Positions 27,201 to 40,639 of a stretch of DNA of 64,000 nt are shown here, piece after piece. The notes under the pieces were generated by a model. It did no database searches. It saw nothing but the letters and a program-made list of their open reading frames with translations, and was not told where the DNA came from. The translations under genes were made by a program, and so were the position numbers. Within the stretch, counting starts at the first letter, position 1. Each line of letters opens with the position of its first letter. Origin of the DNA: Prunella strophiata (Eukaryota; Chordata; Aves; Passeriformes; Prunellidae); assembly GCA_036583965.1 (NCBI GenBank), contig JAZBQD010000015.1:66060330-66124329 (forward strand), written 5' to 3'.

Positions 27201-29764
27201 GGCCAGCTAAAATCTTCAGTGGAGGTCAATCAGCTCATTCTTCTATTAACATGAATGACCTAATGATGATTTAATCTACCCAAGGATCTGGCCCTAAACA
27301 TTTAGCCACAGGTTAGATCTGATTCTATCAGTTTTTCAGCCTAATTTTCCTGCCTGGACACTTGGAATGACTCTCCTCTAAGCACACAGTGTTTTCTGTG
27401 TCATCATTTCAAACTAGCCAGCTAGCTCTGTATGGAACCAAAACCAGTGCTGGAATGAGGTGCAAGCCAGAGATCCCAGCTAAGACAAGCAAATGCTTCT
27501 GAACTCACACGCTCATTGTCCAGAGTTTGTGCTGAAGAACAAGCCCAAACACCTGCCAAAAATCATAAGACACTTGCAGAGCTAGAAAGAAAAAATAAAA
27601 AAGAAGAAAAAAAATTCGACCAAAGAGTCTTAAAACTATTCTGAAAACATTAAATAAAACCACATCATCTCCAGGCTGGATTTTTCCTTTTTTTTCCTCT
27701 AAAGCAGCTGTTTAAAACACACCAACCCTCTACAAATACCCTCTTCCATTATGAAGTCTCTCATTTTTGGGCCAAGGAGTTTGAAGGAAAGCATCAAATC
27801 AGGCAAGGCCAGGTGACTCAGGGCAGAGTGGTTTGCTTCCAAAGTCAAAGCTCAAGGGTATTTCGTGACTGTAAATTCTTTTCCTCTTACATACAGGTCT
27901 GGTGAGAATTTACAGGAGAACAAAACTGTTCTAATCTTGGACTAAATTTTCTCATCTCAAATATTGTCATTTCAAGCCGATTTATTTCAAAGTAGCTAGA
28001 GGAGTGCTGTAGCAGTGATTTCTTGGACAAGCAGCAGGTAGTGCAACATCAGGTTGGGGGTGCTGGTAGGAAAGGCTGGGAGCAGCCTGGGTTGTGTCCT
28101 CCCTCCCTCCACGTGCTGAGTTGCACAAGAACAACCTGGATAAAATGGGTTCAGGCATTGCATTTTTGTTCTGTCTTTACAGGTCTGGGGACTGTGCTAC
28201 CCTCACTGCTTTGTGGTCTGACAAGAGGGGGTGTTTGGGTGGGATGAGAGGGGCAACAGGAACTTCGATCGTTCACCACCAGCTTTAAACCCTTGTCAGG
28301 TAGTTATGATCCATCAGTCTTCCATTAGGAGGAGCTTTATTAAAGTATCAAAGCAAGCCTTTCTCTACAGAGGATCCCAGGCACTGTGTCACTACTAATT
28401 GCAACGTCCCATCTGGAATTCTGATAGATTTAAATGTGTTATTCCCTTTTGACTGATCTCTTTAGTTCAGTCCCTCCCAGCAGCACCATTGCTGCATGGC
28501 AGGGAGAGGGGAGAAGCTCTTTATTACCTGTAGGTGTGGGCACTCTTTTAGGTAGGAGAACTGAGAAGGGAATAATCAAGAACAATTTGCAGCTCCCTGA
28601 GCAATGAAAAAATTTACAGCCAGTAAGTCGGTGCCAGACTTGTAATTCCAGTGAACTTGTGCAGTTTACCTGGGGATCCAATCACACCACAGCATCATCA
28701 CACACAGACAGGCAAAAGGCCAAGGTGCACAAAGTCTTTGTCCAGTACAAGAAGGAGGCAAATCCATGCTGAAATACTCTTTGGAAGTAAGTATATGTAC
28801 ACAACATTTTGCATAATACCATGTTTGTGTACCTTTGAAAGCTCTCCCACAAATGAAAAACTAGTTAATAAACTTTTTTTTTTTTTCTCAAGTTCAATAT
28901 ATCCAGTTCATAGTAATACAATATATAGACTTTGAAATCTGTATCTATGGGCAACTTTGGAAAATGATACTCTGTTTACAGGGTAATGGGATCTGTTTAC
29001 AGAAGCATGGGTCCTGAGGAACAGCCATAGGGCCCAGGTTTGGTACCAGCTGAGTTGTGTTCACCTTGCTTTGGGCTTGTCCCCTCCACAGTGGGTGGAG
29101 TACAAAGGTAAGAAGCACAGAAGGGACCAGATGAGGAGTTAATGGAAGAAGGATGAAAAAGAAGAAGATGCAGCATATGTAGAAATAGTGTGACAGAAAG
29201 AAGAAACCTACTGAGCAGAACTTTTGTAGCAAAGGAGAGAATAACAGATGGGACAGGGATGAGAGATAAATATGCTGCAGAGCACAGCAAATAGAGCATG
29301 TGATGATAATGTGGGCAGGTGGCATATAATCACATCCTATTGCAGACATGGAAGCTTTTTATCCATCTCCACAACGTTGGAGTGCCTGCTTTGGCAGTTT
29401 GCCAAGTCTGCATTTCCATATGCCACATTCCTCCAGGTTGCCAGGAGCCTGCTGCCTATGTGTTCTAACTGAGCGCCCCAACCACTTGTGTAATTACCAT
29501 TAAGTGAATCCAGGCTCACAGACAGGCCATCCTGAACTGAGTGGGAAGGACTTGAGTAGGGTAATGAGAGCCACAAAGCATCAGGCATTTTAAAATTTAT
29601 GAGAAAATGAAAGTAGCATCTACTGCCATTTATTTTCAGTTACAGAAAATTTCAGAGAATCTACTCCTGACCCAGAGAAGACTAAGTATAGGAAATAGTT
29701 GTTTTGGACCAAGAACAGAGCTTCCTGTGGAATAGAGCTTTTACAGCATGTATTTACTTGATAG

Positions 29765-29785
29765 AAAAAAAAAAAAAAAAAAAAA
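29765..29785 (+). repeat. A21 homopolymer
   Basis: An uninterrupted run of 21 A with no recognisable element attached. Confidence 0.9.
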
Positions 29786-32700
29786 GTTTTATTCTCTTGG
29801 TAACCTCCTTTTTCAGTTACTGAAATATTAGATACCCTCATAGCAAACATGCATCGCTGTATATGAGCCACTGCCATTCTGCCTTTGAAAAAGGTCCCAG
29901 GTAGATTAGCTCCTGTGCTGGATTGTCTGAAAGATGACTTGGAGGGACCAGCCAGCATGTTAGATCAGAGAGTACTGTGTGCTTTTTATCTTCTTGCTCT
30001 GTCTCCCATCCTTGGTTTCTTATTAAGAGTTATCTTCTCTCCAGCATTCTCTGGAGATAACTGTTCATTCTCTAAGCTCTTGATCCTGGCAAGTTTTATC
30101 TGCTACAGTATCTTACATGCTTACCACACAGATTTTCCCATGCCCTCTTTGCTCTAGTCAAAATATTTGCAGAAAAGCTGAATAGACATCACTTCTGTCT
30201 CCCTTTTACCTTACACGACCTAAATTAGTATTTAGTTATACTCTTCTTAGTGGTATAATGTGGTCAAGGCAATTTATTTACCATTTCCTGGCATGTTTGC
30301 TTTTTGTTAGTGAAACTAAGAGATACTAAAAGTCCTCCAATTGGAGATATATAATTTTACCAGGGAAAAGACCAAGAAACCTTTAAATCACATAAGTACA
30401 TGTAAGCTGTTGCATATGGAGGTACTTAAGTTTTTAGAGGGCTAGACATTTTTTTACAGTTAATGTGCTACTATAGCAACAGCAGTACTTACTCTGGTTC
30501 CATTTGACATTCAGACATTGATAGCTGACAGAATTTTGGATGGGTTATTTGGGGTTTTTTTCCCTCCATTTTGCCTTGTTAATAGCAATGAAAATTAAGC
30601 ATTGGGACAGATTCTGTTCATGTTTAGAGAGGTGCAAGCTTGTTCTCAGCTGAAGAATTGCATAATGAGATCAGCAGCAAAACTTGGCCTGTCTAAAATA
30701 TATTGGGAAAATCTCTGAGGAAGATGAGCCCTTACCTTGCAAGCTTTCTGAAATGAGCAGCACCAGAGAGCTAAAAAGGAAAAGGTTTATTAGTTTTTCC
30801 AGAAAACAGGTTTATCTCACTAAAAGTAGAGCTTGTACTGGCTCTCTCCTCTTTGCAGAATAGAAAGTAGTTTATGAATATTTGATTGAAAATACCCTTT
30901 GGTATCATGATTGGATGTTATCATATTCACTGCTTTGTGGGTTAGAACTCATGGATGTTCAGAAGTCTAACTAAGAATCTTGGGAAACACCAGACACTGC
31001 TTGGCAGTCCTTGGTGGTTAACCCAGGGAATAATCATTTGCCCCAGAAATGATGATGAAAACAATTTGGCCATGGTGACTGTAAGAAGCTGCCCTCCCAT
31101 ACTCAGAAGGCTTGGCATTCACCTAGAACAAAGAACAGACTATAGAGAAATGCTGTAACTTTTACCTCTGTATAGTTTCACTGTTTGTAACACACAGATA
31201 TATGCAGCTATACTACCTTTCTGCTTTACCAAACAAAAAATCTCTAATAATAGCCTAGAAAAAGGCATCTGTAAACACATCAGAACAATATCTGTTTATA
31301 CAATGCAATATAATTTCAAGGCCTTTTATTGATAGTACAATAACTCTGTTCATGTTTCTGGCAGAGATTTTAGAGTACATAATACAGTATAGGAAACAGG
31401 TGGGACAGTAATTTAATATTCCTAGTGGCATGCTTTAATATCAGAAGAGGCCACTGAGAGTCTTCAAAGAAGTCTCAGAACAAGAACCATTTACTCAAAC
31501 AATATGTAGTGTCTACCAGATTTTGCATCAAAGCATGTTTTTAAAGACCACTATAAAAGAGGAGAAAACACCACTTTTATTGGGAAATCTATCTTTACAA
31601 AGGGAAAAAGTCCATCATCACTGCATTATCTAGGCAGCAGCTAGGAAGCATTCCAAGATCTGGGATAAGTTTATGGAATGATAGGTAAAACATTTAGGCA
31701 CTGGAATTCACATTAACGCCAATGTCTCTCAAGTGGTGCAGTCACCAACCAACTTATTAGAAAGTCATGTCCTCAATTCTAAGGTTGTATTGAAAATTTT
31801 AAAGAAAAAAAAAAAAAGGCAAATTATTAAACTGATGTGTGAGGAGCTGGATGCTAATTTCCTGTTTAAAAACAGCAGGAGTTTTAAGTTGGTTACCCTG
31901 CTGTAGTAGCAGTGCCATTGTAATAATGATGACTTAGGAATCTAAGTGATTTGTAGGGAAAAATAATGTGTTTCTGGGCTGTAAAGCATTGCTTATAGCT
32001 TAAAAAACACAAGGAACTTTTGGCTTTTCATGTGTGGCTGAATGGGACAAAAGCTACTGCCTAAGTCAAGGACGTGGTCTTTTTGGCAAACTGGCAACCT
32101 TGATTGCCTTCAAAAGACAGTGCTATTGCTTTCTTTCAAGGCAGTGCACCTCCTTTTCACCAGATGGTTTGTTTTAGCTGCTATTTATACCCCCATATCT
32201 ATTCCTGCATTGAAGAAGGCCAGGGTAAGGCCTTATTAAGGATTGGCGGTTTTATGAAATAAGTAGACTGGATTTTTCACTTGGAAGAAAGTCTCCTTCA
32301 TGTACAGTTGTACTGTGAGCAACTACCCAAATGAAAGGTGTGGTGGGATTTCTTTTTTATTGCCCTTCATTTCCTTCTGATTCAGATATTTTCCATTTGC
32401 TTACTTAAAGCTCTAACCAACCCTCTAACCAACAACCATGAAATATAGCTTCCCAGTCAACACCCTCCATTTAAAGAGGAAATAGGTCTGTCAAACCCAG
32501 TAGTATGAGAACTATGCAGTGCCAGTTACCATGCTTTTCCCCTGACAAGCAGGCATTTGGCTTGTTTTGTCACACAGCCTGGCCTCAAGTTAAGAGGTAA
32601 AACAGCCTCATAGGTGGCCATCAAGATGGTGCAGACAGAGCTGCACAAGCCCAGTGATAGAGATGACATTCAAGCATCTCTATTCATCATCAACAATAAA

Positions 32701-32887
32701 AATTCTGTGAGCTGTTACTAACCATCAGTTGTTGGTATTTCTGCTGCTGACAGACAAAGTGGTATATATTGTAGCTCGGCATACCAAGCCTGTGTTGCTT
32801 TCTCCAAAGTAAGGGGCCTTTAAGGGAACTGGATAAGTATTGAGATGTCTGTCAAACACCATTGGTGAGTATGTTGCTCAGCCATCT

Positions 32888-32913
32888 CAGTAACTACCCT
32901 CAGTAACTACCCT
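32888..32913 (+). repeat. Two-copy tandem repeat, 13-bp unit
   Basis: cagtaactaccct is repeated exactly twice, followed by a partial third copy (cag). Confidence 0.9.
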
Positions 32914-33569
32914 CAGTTTATTAAACTGAATTAATTGATTTATGTAAGTAACAGACAAGACAGCCTTCCCAAGTGCAGTAATTATAATAGCAGATAACCA
33001 CCAAAACCCATAAATGTCTTTGGAAAAGCTGCATTATGGGCTTCAACCTCCCATGTGTCTACCCCTCTCCTCTTCCTGTTTTGCAATCTACTTTGTAAAA
33101 ATTACTACAATATGACATTAAAATAATAATTGTCTTAAAAATTTCAATTGGAGAGTTCACACTTGAATAACAAGTCATGGTATGTTTTCCATATTCATGG
33201 TGGGGTTCCCAGGAAGCTAAAGGGAGCTCATTTGCAGATGGGGCATAGTGCTTTGTTCATTAATGTCTCCTCTGTATGCTTCCACAAGACTTATCCTCAA
33301 GACTTACAAGACTTAAATACTGGCATAACACACTCACACAGCAAACAGTTCATTGCAGGTAAAAAAAGTTAATCAAGGTATGGTGTAGGTGAGGTAAAAC
33401 ATCTATTCTAAATTACATCAAATAATCAGGGAAAAAAACTCAACAGAACAATTAAAACTTTACAGCATAAAAACTTACTGCTTTTTCCAGTGTGAAACAA
33501 ATCAGCTAAGAAGCCAACAGAGAAGTGCCTTTCTTGCTGTCAGAAAGGCACTCAAAGCATCTGTACCAA

Positions 33570-33864
33570 GTGATCTGCTCTGAGGAAGAGTAGCAGGGCT
33601 GTGGGATGCTGAGGACCAGCCCTGCTGCAGCATCTCTGGGGCAAGAGCTGGGGCCACAGGGGCTGACCTGGCCTCTGGGCAGGATGTGGAGAGCCCTAGG
33701 GAAAGGGGCAGTAGAGCCTGAAATGCCCTCTGGGTGTAGACAGTCTGGTCCCTATGAAGCTGCAGAGATTTCAGAATCCAGCCTGATGCCAGTTCAGCAG
33801 TATATTTCAGGAATTTCAGATTCAGACTGAAAATAAAGAGAAACTAAAATTAAAAAAAAAAAAA
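33570..33864 (+). other. Possible short retrocopy with poly(A) tail
   Basis: A GC-rich block of about 260 bp stands out from AT-rich flanks and ends with AATAAA (33,832-33,837), then 14 nt later an A13 tract (33,852-33,864). That order (body, poly(A) signal, A tract) is what a retroposed transcript leaves. A 74-codon frame (33,606-33,830) stops just before AATAAA, but its protein resembles nothing I know. I could not find a clear target-site duplication, and CR1 machinery does not usually leave poly(A) tails in birds, so chance is a real alternative. Confidence 0.25.
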
Positions 33865-36023
33865 GAAATCTGAGGCCAAGGTTCCTTTTCAACATGATAG
33901 CCTTTCTTGCCAGACAGGATATTCTAATGATGTTCTTCTGCTGAACAATATGAAACATCAAACAAGTTGCTTTACAATAACATGGGTGGATCTAACTGTC
34001 TCCATATGCACATTTTTACAGCATCATTGTTCAATTAATACTTTATATGGTAAGAAAAAAGAGTAACAAAAATATTTCATCTGGAAGGATGATCAAAGAT
34101 TTGTTTCTCTCTGCTGAATATTGGGAGAGTATATAATATGGGACATAAGTCAACTTCTTTTTCCAAAAATGTCTTTTGGTGTAATATTTTGTAAGTTTTA
34201 TGGCTTTTATTGCAAAGACTATATGAAATGCCTGGAGAGGAGAAATATATATATCTGTATGTCTCAAATCATTCTGAAATGCCTAAAAGGGGGAGAAGGG
34301 GGAATAGAAAGTCTTATTGCAGTATTGTTCTCAGCTTTAGCAGTGAAATGAGCGTGATGTAATATTAAATAGTTATAGGGTTACTGCAGTAAAAAAAAAT
34401 ATTTTAAGGTACAAACTCCTGGAATTCTTGACTTTCAGCTGTTAAAATCATACCTTCTAATAAAGAGAGGGAACATCTTATCATCACAGGAATAATAAGC
34501 TTGTATATTAGAAACATGAAATATTAATATCAATTTTCATCTATTTCTGATTCAATGAACCAATACAGATTAGAATTATGGCAGAAAAAACAATTCTCCA
34601 TGCAACATTTCTTATCCTTTGGCATGTTTCATTTCAGGGTGAGGTTTTGGCTTCCTGTGATAAAGGTTATGGCTACCTGTAATTCCCAGTGATTCTGCAG
34701 CAGAGACAGCATCAGGTCTGTGGTCTCCTTCCAAGCACAACAAAGAAACACAGATTAAAGGCAGCCCTGGGATTCCTGGTTTCTGCATTCAGAGCTTGGC
34801 TCTATCAACAATGTGATGTGTTACAGGGAGTAAATTCAGTTCATACTTTCTGTGAGTTGAAAAACAGGATAGATATTTCTCTGTACCATTATGGTGGGAT
34901 ATAGTGGGGGAAAAAAATCACCCACTGAAAAAATGAAGAGCAGAGAAACAGACTGAAAAGTGTAACTGAACTTCAACTGAATCCAAAGGTTATCCATATC
35001 TTTACATGGCTCCAAACACAGATAACCTGCAGCCTTCCTGTCAGCTGCAGTGCTGAAGCAGGTCCCTTGGCACAGGGTAGGTCTGAGGGTCTTCTCCTGA
35101 TGTAGGACAGATGTTAGAGAGCCTGGAAGTTCAGAGTAACACACTTGACCTGGCCGACCACCAACCTGCAAATTCATCTCTTTCAGATGAGAAAGAGGAA
35201 TTGCTAAAGATATGTCTACTCCGTGGATTCAGGGAATGCAGGCACCTCCTCTATTTTGAACCTGTTTCCCCCAGGGAGGAACAAAACTATGTTTGAAATA
35301 AAGGAAAGACAAGAGCTTTCCAGTTCCATTATTTTTTTCCCCTGGAAGTCTACAGACAGAGAAATATGGTGGGGTCAAAAATGCTGAAAACAACAATGCA
35401 AAATAAAACTGATTGATCCAGAAGTTTTACTATGATGAAAATGAGTGAGGCACATTAATGCACTGTAAAAAACCTCAACAACCTAACAGCTATAAATTAC
35501 ACTTGCTTCCTCATGTTAGGGTATGAGAATCTTTTAATATACATATGCACATTCTATATGAGTAACCCCTATCCCTCTAGGTGTCTGTCCCTAGGGAAAA
35601 TTTATGTTTCATGGAATTTTTGTTTTGTTCTCTGTGGTGTTATAATTTTCAGTTTTTCAGCTTTGGGGCTTTCCATTATTTTGCATAAGTAACAACTCTG
35701 AATTCCTTGTAACAAGAAGTGTTTTCCTGATATGTTATCAAAGATGTAATAGGAAAAGTTTTATGTTTTAACCACAGGCAAAATGCCAGAATTTTGTCTG
35801 CTCTGGACAAAAAGTATGGGTCTAAACAGACCAAATGAAACATTTATTTTCTTCTCCTAGCAAGAGTATGAATTCAGCTGCATATCATATAAGGTAATAA
35901 AATTGAGGTACCCCAGAAAATGACATTTCATGACAGATGCCATTTTCAGTACAGGGACTACACAGTGTGATTCCAAAGTCTGTTTACTATGTTCTTTTGA
36001 ATCCCAGTTTTAGGCTTCACTAA

Positions 36024-36130
36024 CAAAGTCAGGGTGTCTTTCAAACAAGGTCAGGGTGTCTAGAAAAGGTGACCTGAAAAAAAAGGTCACCTGCAAAAAA
36101 CTTTGTAAGTATAACATTGTAAGTATAACA
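36024..36130 (+). repeat. Cluster: two short duplications flanking a hairpin
   Basis: caaagtcagggtgtct (36,024-36,039) recurs as caaggtcagggtgtct (36,046-36,061), period 22 bp. Next, AGGTGACC (36,067-36,074) and GGTCACCT (36,085-36,092) form a perfect 8-bp inverted pair around a 10-nt A-rich spacer. Then ttgtaagtataaca occurs twice in tandem (36,103-36,116 and 36,117-36,130). The AGGTGA/GGTCA cores resemble nuclear-receptor half sites, but that is only a motif resemblance. Confidence 0.8.
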
Positions 36131-39100
36131 GTGCTCTTTCATTTCCCTCCTTAGCCTAAAGCCAGATTGAAGCTGTAGCAGGGAGAGAAAAAAATGGATT
36201 TTTTATTTTTAAATGGAATAATTCATTTAGAATGTTAAAAAATTCTAATTCAGCATTTTTCTGGAACAATTCAGTCAAAAATTTATCATCCCCACCCAAA
36301 TGTCCTTGGGATGGGCAACTTATAATATATGAGATATGCACTCCTCAACACATTTCAAGATGAAGCCTATTTATGTCTTTCCTTGGCCCAAACTTTCTGG
36401 CATCCAAATCTGTATTGCACCTGAGTAGACATTTTCCTCCTGCAGACATCTGTCTGCATCTCTGTTGCAATGAAGCTGGTTGTGTAAATCATGTAAAGGA
36501 ATGTCACGAGTGAGATCTGCTCTTCAGCTGTGCATTCTCCTCCACGTAAAGAACCAAGAGGCCATGGGGAGGAGACTGCCAGGAAAGGTGATCCAACTAC
36601 AATGTACTGTTGGCATCAGGTTAAAGCAGCCCCTTCAAAACATACTCAGGGAAGGGTGGCAGGGAGATGAAAATGAAAGCCCTACCACTGGCCTCGTGCA
36701 AGCCTTTCTCCTCCTTCAGCACTGTCAGGGCTTTACATACTGAACTTCAAAAGCTTGAAGACTTTAAAAGTTATTAAAACTTCCCTAAATCAGCTATATA
36801 TGGAGACTTGTTCTTTATGTCACACTAATCCTTTCATTTCCAGGAAGGAAGAGATAATGCAAGGATAATTTAAGCTTTGCTATTTAAAAGATTTTTTTTT
36901 TTTTTGAAAAAGATACCAAATGTGTGATAGAAACTGATGAATGTCACACCTGGTAAACTATGACTTTGGACACCTATGTCTAATGGCAGAGCACACTTGA
37001 GTTTCTCATCCATTCTGAATGAATGGAAATACACAGGGGTTATCTGTCAGGTTTTGGTGGTTGCTGCTGCTGGTTTTCACCCCTTTTTCACACATACAAA
37101 GGAAGGCTGTAAAGTCTTTTAAAATACACTAAATAATGACAGAAGAAAACATATATTTTCCCAAAGAAATATCACCTTAAAGAAGATTTGTTTTACTGTT
37201 GCAAGAATGACAATTTCAACAAAATAGATGTAGGATGGTTCTCATCATGGCATATTGTTATTAAAGATAACACAATGCAATGGAGTGGTGGGGAGCATCT
37301 GGACCATCTTCTCTATGGAGACAGAATGGACCAGGGCCACCTGAGGAGCATGAGTCTTTTTTGATGCTAATTTAATTGCTTATGAAATGCAACAAATACT
37401 CTTTTTCTCTTCATGTTATTCTTAACACATAAAAATCAGGATCTGCAGATGGATTTCTTAGCACTTTTAAAATGAGACTCCTTACCTGCTGAGAGTAGAA
37501 TGACCCATGATGGCCTTTACCAAATGCAGCAAAGGAAGTAAGCAGCCCTATGGCCCAAAATTTGGTAAAAACAGCTCTGAAATGAGTTGTCTTCTGGATG
37601 AACACTCCTTGCAAATACTTCATTATGTTTTGCTTGCAACTGACTTCCAAATGGAACTTGTCACAGCAACAAAAATATGTAGCTGTGAACTCAAAATGCT
37701 GTCACTCTAGCTCTGCTGTTAGTGGGATGGCAGAGGAGTCAGTGCATACAAACAGCTGAGTCCTCAAGCAGCCTAATGTGCTTGAAATAATGTGCTTGAA
37801 AAGCTTCCCTTCAGTAGAGTGAAGATATTTATCTGCTGTGCAATCTTATTTAATACTAAGTTAAATATAAGTCTCCAAGGCCAAGCTGAAAGTCAGGAGG
37901 ACCTTTCTTCTTTTTAGTCTAGTAGCCTATTAAGGTTGTTCCTAGTTCTGATCTATACCCCCTATTTACTTTAGACAAATGTAAAATAAAAAGAAAAATT
38001 TAGTCCATCTTGGAAAATATTTTTGATGTTACATCCACTCATAATTACAGTAAGGAAGGAAGTATTTCTCTCATAACATCTCATGCCATTTTTCTTTAAA
38101 CCTCTTCAGCTGCAGCCCCTACTACAGAACTGAAGACTTATTTATTTATGTCACTCATACACATTGACATCTGTTAATTCTCAATAATCTTTCACCAGAG
38201 AGGTAAAAGGGAATTAAAACCTAAAACATTTGTTATGCAACTATGGAGTCTGATTCCTAGGACAAATGAGAAAAAGTGGAAGTGATACTTTACATCTGTT
38301 ATTCAGCCATAAGAGTATCAAAAGAAATAGGGAAAATTTTGACTGCCATATGACATTAATAGCCTTCTGTGGAAGTGATCATCATTCTACTTCATGCAGT
38401 TCATACTTTAGGATGAAGGAGCTTACAATGCCCCCTTGACTGAAGTACTGTTTGGAAGTTAATAAAAATGGACTATAATTTTTGTGTGTGCATTTTGTAG
38501 TCTTTCTATTAATTGATTGCTTCTTCTGATGCCTAATTACCTTAATTTCTTAAGATAGCATACAAAAGAACAAAGTTTTAAAACAACTGAATGTGAAGTT
38601 CTTTTGGCCATTCATACACATGGGAAGATTCAACACAAGAATCTGGCACAGAGTCAACAAATTGTTTACAGCACTTCCCTGCCTTTGGAGGTCTGGCACA
38701 TACAGAACCATACATGTACTTTTTTTATTTCCTACTTCGTAAGAAAAACTCTGCCCATATTTTAAACATATCCTAAGAGAAACTACAATAGACCTACAGA
38801 TCATCTGTATATTAGGATATGAACCTGTTTAAAGAGATGTTTACATTCAGAGCCAATACATGCCAGATTGTATGTGAAACAGACTTCACATAAGTCTTCA
38901 CCTCATCAAGTGCAGCATATGGCTGATTTACAGCACAAAATAGCAGGTCTTATTTAGTGAAGTATAGGTTTCCAGAGCTTCCACCAGTGAGGTTTCTTGT
39001 GTGTTTTTCCTTGATGGTATGGCTCAAGAGAAAATAATTGGGGTCTCTTATTCTAAGGAGAATAGTCTTCAAATACTTAGAGGTATGAACTGTTTGCATC

Positions 39101-40113
39101 TCTACAGTAAATAAAAATATAACAGTGTCTGGTGATCATTGTACAACTCCACTTGCAAGACTAACAAGTCTTCCTAAAGACGTGTTTGGGAGGCTGCAAC
39201 AGGCTAGATACAGTTCTGCCATGGCTCAGGAAAGATTGGTCTGGCTGTGGGGTAGAGGGCTAGACAGAATAGTTCTGGAGGTTTTCCCCCATATTTTGCA
39301 TGACTTTGTGTTATGCTTCCAAAAAAATTAATCAATTTTATGCATGGCAACATAAAAATATATGGGTTACTTTTCCTGTGTCCTGATTTACTTCATGCCA
39401 CCAGCCTGGAACAGGGTACACACACACAAAATATTCAGATGGAACTTGATAAATTTGTTTTATTAACTGACTGCTCATCTGGTGTCTTAGTTCTACAAAA
39501 CAGTGCTTCAGGTGCAATTTAAACTACAACTCCATCTTTTTTCTCCCCATTTCAACTATCCTGTTCCATGGAACAACTGCTGCTCTCATAAAGCATCAAC
39601 GAGGCAAGAGATTGCCAAGTGCTTGTGTCTCCTGTACCAAAGTTTTCTAGAAGAGAGAAATCTTGTCTGTCTTCAAAGTCAGGATAAAGCACACAGGAGG
39701 TTTAAATGGGGGAGAGATCTTCTGAGAGTATTCTTCAGATTTTCACTCAGTTTTAAGAAATGATGCAAATGACAGCACAAGTGTGCCATTGTGTTCTTCA
39801 GCATCCCTCACCCAATGCTTTTTCCTCAGAGCGATGCACAAGTGCTGAGCAACGTTCCAGAAACAGCATGCTGCAGTGTATTTATTTCCTTTGCATGGGC
39901 TTATCACCAGTTTTGCATGTAACTTGTGACCCACTGTTTTCCTTCGTGGCAAGCAATGAAAGGGAACTAGGCCCTTAATAAGAAACCATCCCTTTTGCAA
40001 ATGGATCTCAGATTAGCTTTAAGAGGCAGCAGAGCTGCAAGTGCTAATGCTGTGAGGATGCCCAGGAAACATGCCCATTAGCCCACTACATAGTTTTGGG
40101 CATTAAGTACTTC

Positions 40114-40170
40114 AAAAAAAAAAAAAAAAAAACACCCCCAAAAAAACCCCCCAAAAAAACCACCAACAAA
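40114..40170 (+). repeat. A19 run plus A/C-rich tract
   Basis: A19 at 40,114-40,132 continues into alternating A and C blocks (cacccccaaaaaaacc type). The minus-strand frame over it encodes only low-complexity F/G residues and is spurious. Confidence 0.85.
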
Positions 40171-40639
40171 AAGAAGAGACATGTTGGCTGCTGTGGGGTA
40201 TGAGCCTTAATAAGGTTGTTTCTGCCATTTGTTGCTTGACAGAACCTAAAGCTATTCAGTGAGATTATCTGAATAAATTTGTCTTCAGAAAGCAGCTGTT
40301 CACCAGATGTTCTGCAACCCATACAGTAAAATATCAGGTAGATATATTCTTTTCTTTTTAAGCCACAAAAACGTATTGATAGGCATGAAATATGATTTTA
40401 ACTATCCTCTTACTATTGCCTTCTAACAGAAAAAATAACATTTACAGCATACAATCCATTAGCAGTCACATAAAAGTGTGTATGCATGCTAATTACTTTA
40501 AATACTCTATGAAGACTCCTTTCATAGTGTGCTGGCTAATGTCAATATGGAACTGATTAATCCATGAAAACTCTACTGTGATTCCTGAAATATCTGCCTG
40601 CAACATTCATTCTGCAACTATCACCATGGGAAGACCAAG

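Larger units (their letters stand above)
19344..32887. other. Intergenic stretch, no gene seen
   Basis: No supported gene. It includes A15 (19,685-19,699), A21 (29,765-29,785) and T13 (28,874-28,886) runs, and hairpins at 20,240-20,272 and 24,209-24,239. The longest frame, 150 codons at 21,321-21,773 on plus, has no recognisable domain and ordinary noncoding composition. A GC-richer patch lies at 28,025-28,270. Confidence 0.5.
33865..40625. other. Intergenic stretch, no gene seen
   Basis: AT-rich, no supported gene. It contains the repeat cluster at 36,024-36,130, a T14 run near 36,892-36,905, a 14-bp two-copy repeat around 37,774-37,801 (taatgtgcttgaaa) and the A/C-rich tract at 40,114-40,170. 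Confidence 0.5.
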
